Assembly: GCA_017549815.1 (NCBI GenBank)
Contig: JAFYNH010000064.1
Coordinates: 1-61,984, forward strand
DNA: 61,984 nt
Direction: 5' to 3'
DNA from: Selenomonadaceae bacterium
Lineage (GTDB): Bacteria; Bacillota; Negativicutes; Selenomonadales; Selenomonadaceae
Shown: positions 58,113 to 61,984 of the stretch, one piece after another
How the letters are laid out: every line of letters begins with the position of its first letter
Position numbering within the stretch: position 1 is the stretch's first letter
Notes under the pieces: generated by a model
The model's input: only the letters and a program-made list of their open reading frames with translations
The model's database searches: none
Told to the model about the DNA's origin: nothing
Program-made: the position numbers and the translations under genes

Positions 58113-58583
58113 ATGGCAGAAAAGAAAACCATGCTGACTCAAGACGGCTATGATAAGCTCGTCGAAAAGTTGGACTACATGAAAAGTGTTCGGCGAATTG
58201 AAATATCGGAGCGGCTCAAGGCGGCAATAGCTCTGGGCGACCTCAGCGAGAATTCCGAATACGACGACGCCAAGAACGAACAAGGGCGTTTGGAAAGCGA
58301 AATCAGCGAGCTTGAGGCAAAACTCCGCAACAGTGAGATAATTCAATCGACGACGAACACGGGCAAGGTTACTATCGGCAGTACGGTAAAGATTCGCGAT
58401 ATTGAGCTTGACGAAGTGCAAACTTACATGATAGTCGGCTCGACGGAGGCAGACCCCGATAACAATAAAATTTCGGACGAATCGCCATTGGGAGCGGCAA
58501 TAATGGATAAGACGGCTGGAACGGTTGTTCAAGTCCATGCTCCGGCGGGCGTGCTTGAGTTTGAGCTTTTGGAAGTTAAATAA
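58113..58583 (+). CDS. greA: Transcription elongation factor GreA
   Basis: A 156-residue GreA, which rescues backtracked RNA polymerase by stimulating transcript cleavage. The N-terminal coiled coil contains LTQDGYDKLVEKLDYMK and the tip residues GDLSENSEYDDAK with the acidic D-x-x-E that enters the polymerase channel. The C-terminal FKBP-like domain (VTIGSTVKIRDIEL ... SPLGAAIMDKTAGTVV) is complete. ATG 58113 with CGGAGG upstream inside the MBL gene end. Confidence 0.96.
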   Translation: MAEKKTMLTQDGYDKLVEKLDYMKSVRRIEISERLKAAIALGDLSENSEYDDAKNEQGRLESEISELEAKLRNSEIIQSTTNTGKVTIGSTVKIRDIELDEVQTYMIVGSTEADPDNNKISDESPLGAAIMDKTAGTVVQVHAPAGVLEFELLEVK

Positions 58584-58668
58584 GTGGTCAGGGGTTAGGA
58601 TTCAGGGGTTAGGGGCAAGTTTTTTCTGACCCCTGATCACTTTTCCCTGACCACTTATCACTTTGCAC
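58583..58668. repeat. Heptad repeat array, TGACCAC class, inverted halves
   Basis: GTGGTCA, GGGGTTA, GGATTCA, GGGGTTA, GGGGCAA, then TGACCCC, TGATCAC, TTTTCCC, TGACCAC, TTATCAC, TTTGCAC. The halves are complementary, so a hairpin forms between greA and purD. Confidence 0.85.
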
Positions 58669-58682
58669 TGGAGGTTTATCGC

Positions 58683-60002
58683 ATGAATGTATTGCTGATA
58701 GGCGGCGGCGGTCGCGAACACGCCTTAGCTTGGAAAATCGCGCAGAGTCCGTTACTTGGAAAATTTTTCGCGATACCGGGCAGTCCGGGCATAAAAGATT
58801 TTGCCGAATGCGTCGAAGATATTTCGATTAATGACAATGCCGCGCTCGTGACGTTTGCTAAGGAAAGGGCGATTGATTTAGTCGTTGTCGGTCCGGAGGC
58901 TCCGTTGGTTAATGGTTTGGCGGACGCGCTCAATACGGCGGGGATTAAATCATTTGCTCCGACTAAGGACGCCGCGCAGATTGAAGGCTCGAAAATTTTT
59001 GCGAAACGTCTCATGAAGAAATACGGCATACCGACGGCGGACTTTGAAGTTTTCGATAACGTTGACGCCGCGAAGGATTATATTCGCAAAAAAAATGCGC
59101 CGATAGTCATTAAGGCTGACGGCTTAGCGGCAGGCAAGGGCGTTATCGTTGCGCAGACTTTGGACGAGGCTTTAAACGCAGTCGACGAGATGAAAAATTT
59201 CGGCGCGGCGGGCAGTAAAATTGTCGTGGAAGAATTTATGGCTGGCGAAGAGGCTTCAGTACTTGCTTTGACTGACGGCGAAACGATTATTCCGTTGATA
59301 GCGGCTCAAGACCACAAGCGCGTTAATGACGGAGACGAAGGCTTAAATACGGGCGGTATGGGAGCCTATGCACCTGCGCCGATTGTCGACGATAAGATTG
59401 CCGCGCAGGTTGAAGAAAAAATTCTTAAACCGACGATTGCCGCGCTCAAAGCCGAAGGGATTATTTATCGCGGCTGTCTGTATGCGGGCTTGATGATTAA
59501 AGACGGCGCGGCTAAAGTTGTCGAGTTTAATTGTCGATTCGGCGACCCTGAAACGCAAGTTGTATTGCCGCTTATGGAAAGTGATTTGCTTGAGCTTATG
59601 AACGCCTGCGCGGACGGCACGTTGTCTGGTAAGAAAATTTCTTGGAGCAAAGATTCTGCGGTTTGCGTGATTATGGCGAGCGGCGGCTATCCGAAGACTT
59701 ACAAAAAAAATTTGCCGATTGACGGCGTGACGAAGGCTAAGGCATTGGGCGCGATGATTTTCCATGCGGGCACCAAAATAATTAGGAATGAGGAATGTGC
59801 AATTAGTAATGAAGACGAAAATAATTCCTCGTTATACATTTCTAATTGCTCATTGGTCACGAGTGGCGGCAGAGTTTTAGGCGTCACGATGACGGCTCCG
59901 ACTTTGCGCGAGGCTGTCGACAAAGTTTATAAATGCGTTGAGGTTATTCACTTCGACGACGCGCATTATCGTAAAGATATTGCCGCGAGAGCTTTAAGAT
60001 AA
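58683..60002 (+). CDS. purD: Phosphoribosylamine-glycine ligase with a repeat-derived insertion
   Basis: A 439-residue GARS (family about 420-430) for purine synthesis, an ATP-grasp enzyme. VLLIGGGGREHALAWK at the start, VVGPEAPLVNGLAD, KADGLAAGKGVIVA, GEEASVLALTDG, GGMGAYAPAP and FNCRFGDPETQ are canonical. Near residue 363 the family's short 'HAGT-(K)-x-G-G-R-V-L-G-V' link is interrupted by about 25 residues (IIRNEECAISNEDENNSS...), coded by an inverted pair of heptad arrays at 59778-59862. Frame is kept. ATG 58683 with TGGAGG. Other pur genes are not adjacent. Confidence 0.94.
   Translation: MNVLLIGGGGREHALAWKIAQSPLLGKFFAIPGSPGIKDFAECVEDISINDNAALVTFAKERAIDLVVVGPEAPLVNGLADALNTAGIKSFAPTKDAAQIEGSKIFAKRLMKKYGIPTADFEVFDNVDAAKDYIRKKNAPIVIKADGLAAGKGVIVAQTLDEALNAVDEMKNFGAAGSKIVVEEFMAGEEASVLALTDGETIIPLIAAQDHKRVNDGDEGLNTGGMGAYAPAPIVDDKIAAQVEEKILKPTIAALKAEGIIYRGCLYAGLMIKDGAAKVVEFNCRFGDPETQVVLPLMESDLLELMNACADGTLSGKKISWSKDSAVCVIMASGGYPKTYKKNLPIDGVTKAKALGAMIFHAGTKIIRNEECAISNEDENNSSLYISNCSLVTSGGRVLGVTMTAPTLREAVDKVYKCVEVIHFDDAHYRKDIAARALR
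59778..59862 (+). repeat. Inverted heptad arrays inserted in purD
   Basis: AATTAGG, AATGAGG, AATGTGC, AATTAGT, AATGAAG, a short spacer, then AATTCCT, CGTTATA, CATTTCT, AATTGCT, CATTGGT. The two halves can pair. It adds about 25-28 codons in frame in the C-terminal domain of PurD. Confidence 0.8.
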
Positions 60003-60010
60003 TTTAGTAG

Positions 60011-60053
60011 TGCAAAAAAATTCCCCTTCCGATTTTGGAGGGGGCTTTTTTTA
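60011..60053. terminator. Terminator between purD and htpX
   Basis: CCCCTTCC and GGAGGGGG arms around GATTTT, with an A-run on the left and TTTTTTT on the right. Confidence 0.85.
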
Positions 60054-60063
60054 ATGCGTAATG

Positions 60064-60103
60064 ACCTAGTCCCTAGTTTCTAGTTTCTAGTTCCTAATTG
60101 CAT
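60064..60103. repeat. Heptad array forming the end of htpX
   Basis: CCTAGTC, CCTAGTT, TCTAGTT, TCTAGTT, CCTAATT. On the minus strand it codes MQLGTRN and the TAG stop of HtpX. Confidence 0.8.
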
Positions 60104-60952
60104 TTCCTTGGCTTGTTCGCGTAAACGATTAATTCTTTCTTCAGTGTCGGGGTGCGTCGAAAACAGATTCTTCAAAGTCTTTTTGGAGTTTTCAAGCGGA
60201 TTAATTATAAACATATGAGCCGTTGCCGTCCCAGCTTGCGGCATAGGCGCGGTATTTTTTGCGTAGTATTCGATTTTCTCCAATGCGTCTGCAAGATAAA
60301 TCGGATTGCCGCAAATTTCACCGCCCGTTTTATCGGCGTCGTATTCACGCGAACGAGATACCGCAAGTTGAATCAGCGTGGCGGCTATCGGAGCAATAAT
60401 TATCGCCGCAAGCGTCCCGATAATCCCGCCGTTTTCGTCTTCCGAACGAGTGCCGAAAATCGCGCCCCATTGAATAATATCTGCGGCAAGAGAAATTACG
60501 CCCGCCATAGCCGCCGCGATTGTCCCGATTAAAATATCACGGTGCTTGACGTGCGCTAATTCGTGACCGAGTACTCCCGAAATTTCGTTGTAGTCGAGAG
60601 CCTTCATAATGCCCGTAGTGACTGCAACTGCCGCATGGTCGGGATTTCTACCCGTCGCAAAGGCGTTCGGAACTGCGGTATCAATAATGTAGACGCGGGG
60701 CATAGGCAAGTCTGCATTCTTCGCAAGCCTAGAAATAATTCCGTAAAGCTGTGGCGCGTCAGCCTCCGAAACTTCGCGGGCATTGTACATCTTAAGGACA
60801 ATCGAATCGCTGAACCAGTAACTGAAAAAATTCATGCCAAGCGCGATTACCAACATAATCATTGCGAACGATGAACCGCCAATCACGCCGCCGATTGCAA
60901 CCATTAAGCCCGTCATTAACGCCATTAAAATTGCTGTCTTAAAAATATTCAT
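60080..60952 (-). CDS. htpX: Membrane zinc metalloprotease HtpX
   Basis: About 290 residues. Two N-terminal helices ([35 protein letters not shown]), then [19 protein letters not shown], the zinc motif [11 protein letters not shown], two more helices and the third ligand Glu in [12 protein letters not shown]. It degrades misfolded membrane proteins. ATG 60952 follows GGAGGAATC; a longer frame to 60970 starts on that site. The last residues QLGTRN are heptad-derived, just as the end of the phytase-like protein at 21.8 kb (QLGMRN). Confidence 0.93.
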   Translation of the reverse strand: MNIFKTAILMALMTGLMVAIGGVIGGSSFAMIMLVIALGMNFFSYWFSDSIVLKMYNAREVSEADAPQLYGIISRLAKNADLPMPRVYIIDTAVPNAFATGRNPDHAAVAVTTGIMKALDYNEISGVLGHELAHVKHRDILIGTIAAAMAGVISLAADIIQWGAIFGTRSEDENGGIIGTLAAIIIAPIAATLIQLAVSRSREYDADKTGGEICGNPIYLADALEKIEYYAKNTAPMPQAGTATAHMFIINPLENSKKTLKNLFSTHPDTEERINRLREQAKEMQLGTRN

Positions 60953-60974
60953 AATGATTCCTCCTTCCATGCAG

Positions 60975-61003
60975 ATTATATTCGACGCTCAAATTTTTTT
61001 CAA
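60975..61003 (-). promoter_or_regulatory. SigmaA promoter of htpX
   Basis: Minus strand: TTGAAA (61003-60998), 17-bp spacer, perfect TATAAT (60980-60975). Confidence 0.7.
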
Positions 61004-61050
61004 ATCCCTTTTGTATAATGGCATAAAATCTTTAAGGAGTAATTAAAAAT

Positions 61051-61695
61051 ATGGAAAAAATCTTCTCCGTGCCCGACGGCAAAATTCGTGACTATGTTGA
61101 CGGCAAATTTCGCAACGACACTGCTGAAGAATATGTTCGTCAAACTATCGAGCGGCGGCTCGTCGAGGAACACAGATACCTGCCGAATCAAATAGCTATT
61201 GAATTCACTTTGCAAAACGGCTCCAAGCGTCCCCGCGCAGATATTGTTGTCTTTGAAAAAAATTCCGAGCATGTTCAATCGGCTGTTAAAATTATCGTCG
61301 AGTGCAAGCAGTCTAAGATAAAACCCTCCGCCACCAAAGACGGTATCGAACAACTCAAATCTTATATGAGCCTCTGCGTTAATTGCGATTGGGGCATGTG
61401 GACTAACAGCATACAACGCTTTGTTTTTCATAAGGTAGAGGATAAGGCGAGCGGCGAACGGATTTTTGAAGAATATAACGATATACCCTCCGCCGAAGGC
61501 AATATCACCGAAATCGACAGACCGACCCGAAATAATTTGAAAAATGCCGTCGATGATAATCTGCTGTTCGTATTCAGAACTTGCCACGATTATATTTACG
61601 CTAACGATGGACTTCATAAGGATAAGGCTTTCTTCGAGTTCCTTAAAATTATCGAAAGCGGCGTAAGACCCCTAACTTTAGTTTTTAGGATTTAG
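61051..61695 (+). CDS. Truncated HsdR_N/N-6 methylase-type restriction protein
   Basis: A 214-residue protein resembling the N-terminal part of type I-like restriction-modification proteins. A PD-(D/E)XK core is visible: EEYVRQTIERRLVEEHRY, then KRPRADIVVF and IIVECKQSKIKPS (D ... ECK), followed by GIEQLKSYMSL and WGMWTNSIQRFVFHK. The segment YIYANDGLHKDKAFFEFLKII normally leads into an N-6 DNA methylase domain, but here it ends after 13 more residues in a heptad-like region (RPLTLVFRI). So the methylase and specificity parts are missing. ATG 61051 with AAGGAGT; a TATAAT lies at 61014-61019. The nuclease fold could still be active. Confidence 0.65.
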   Translation: MEKIFSVPDGKIRDYVDGKFRNDTAEEYVRQTIERRLVEEHRYLPNQIAIEFTLQNGSKRPRADIVVFEKNSEHVQSAVKIIVECKQSKIKPSATKDGIEQLKSYMSLCVNCDWGMWTNSIQRFVFHKVEDKASGERIFEEYNDIPSAEGNITEIDRPTRNNLKNAVDDNLLFVFRTCHDYIYANDGLHKDKAFFEFLKIIESGVRPLTLVFRI

Positions 61696-61735
61696 GGGTC
61701 AGGAACCAGTTCCTAAAAACTCGCTCCTAGTTCCT
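61672..61735. repeat. Heptad repeat array at the truncated restriction gene
   Basis: CCCTAAC, TTTAGTT, TTTAGGA, TTTAGGG, GTCAGGA, ACCAGTT, CCTAAAA, ACTCGCT, CCTAGTT, CCTTTAA, with partly complementary halves. It codes the last residues and stop of the truncated gene. Confidence 0.7.
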
Positions 61736-61739
61736 TTAA

Positions 61740-61984
61740 CAATAAAAGAGGTTAGCCTTCCTCTCTAAAAAAATAGTGTAAAACGAATCAACGGTTGAAA
61801 CGTGGAGGCATTAAACTCACAAATACTACGAAAGGACGGTACAAATAAGTAAAAGTAAGCTGAAGCCGAAAGGTGACAGTGTAGTGGTTGTTTGGCACAG
61901 CCTGTGAGAATAAGGGCGCACGCTAGCGAATAAGGACTAGCCTCTACAGAGTTCAAACTTCTCATGAATCCCCTGCCTTTAGGC
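61740..61984 (+). mobile_element. Probable right-end remnant of an IS200/IS605-type (TnpB) element
   Basis: No intact gene. The last bases, ATCCCCTGCCTTTAGGC, match the terminal stem-loop style of IS605-family elements, where a complementary AGGGG would follow beyond the window. Around 61790-61850 a decayed frame reads NVEALNSQILRKDG, weakly like the 'D-V-N-A-A-x-N-I-x-x-x-G' end of TnpB. The stretch 61860-61965 is GC-richer and structured, as expected for an omega-RNA scaffold. The body of tnpB is absent on the left, so the element is either degraded or reversed. Confidence 0.45.

Noticed and set aside
7470-61735. Heptad arrays as CRISPR
   Set aside because: Units are 7 bp without unique spacers and no cas genes are present.
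1-61984. tRNA, rRNA or tmRNA genes
   Set aside because: No cloverleaf-like segment ending in a T-arm GTTCRANNC pattern, and no rRNA or tmRNA signature, was found by eye; a tRNAscan or Rfam search would settle this.

Overview
The window reads as a chromosomal segment of a diderm, flagellated Firmicute of the class Negativicutes (Selenomonas-like). A PolC-type replicase, GreA, CtsR, DhaKLM and a PTS sit beside outer-membrane genes: Omp85/BamA, TamB, TolC, and an MlaE-MlaF-MlaD set without MlaC. No rRNA or tRNA gene was found. Start codons are often TTG or GTG behind strong AGGAGG sites, and most intergenic promoters are sigmaA-like with 17-bp spacers.

Layout. 0-7.5 kb: truncated Uma2-type nuclease gene, phenylacetate-CoA ligase with an ACT protein, a methyltransferase fused to ChW repeats, and a PolC that appears to lack the proofreading exonuclease. 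7.5-20.1 kb: leftward envelope operon mlaE-mlaF-(SPFH-tail protein)-mlaD-adaptor-tolC-tamB-bamA. 20.2-25.9 kb: secreted transglycosylase, cysteine phytase-like phosphatase and transglutaminase-like protein, then a PTS IIBC gene and a convergent dhaK-dhaL-dhaM operon. 26.0-26.4 kb: a probable type I toxin-antitoxin locus. 26.5-30.8 kb: radical SAM protein, U32 peptidase, GT41 glycosyltransferase. 31.0-36.0 kb: a prepilin and three flagellin genes with structured leaders. 36.3-37.6 kb: obg. 37.6-43.7 kb: tightly packed leftward operon aroF-trmB-tsaD-phosphatase-queF-pdxY-trmK-small membrane protein. 43.8-48.6 kb: kptA, TSCPD protein, secDF, glf. 49-52.9 kb: large RTX-like repeat protein. 53-56 kb: ctsR with a nonsense codon, ptsI, ptsH. 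56.2-61.7 kb: YitT protein, MBL hydrolase, greA, purD, htpX, a truncated HsdR_N-like gene. The right edge carries what looks like the end of an IS200/IS605 element.

The most striking non-coding feature is a dispersed family of short tandem repeats with a strict 7-bp period (TAGGAAC, TGACCAC and AGCTTTA versions), usually in inverted pairs that can form hairpins. About 17 arrays lie in 62 kb. Most are intergenic, but several enter genes in frame (purD, twice in the U32 gene) or supply C-termini, stop codons, a ribosome-binding site and a start codon. A second element of three consecutive hairpins is present twice in opposite orientations. The three flagellin genes have sigmaA promoters and long leaders. 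Leaders 1 and 3 share conserved blocks with two mutually exclusive pairings, and all three show a hairpin with GGA in the loop just before the ribosome-binding site, suggesting RNA-level (possibly CsrA) control.

Functional links: the single-domain DhaM needs EI and HPr, both encoded near 54-56 kb. The mla-tolC-tamB-bamA operon covers lipid transport and outer-membrane assembly. The aroF operon is rich in tRNA-modification enzymes. The GT41 enzyme next to the flagellins suggests flagellin glycosylation. All functions are inferred from sequence reading without database searches.
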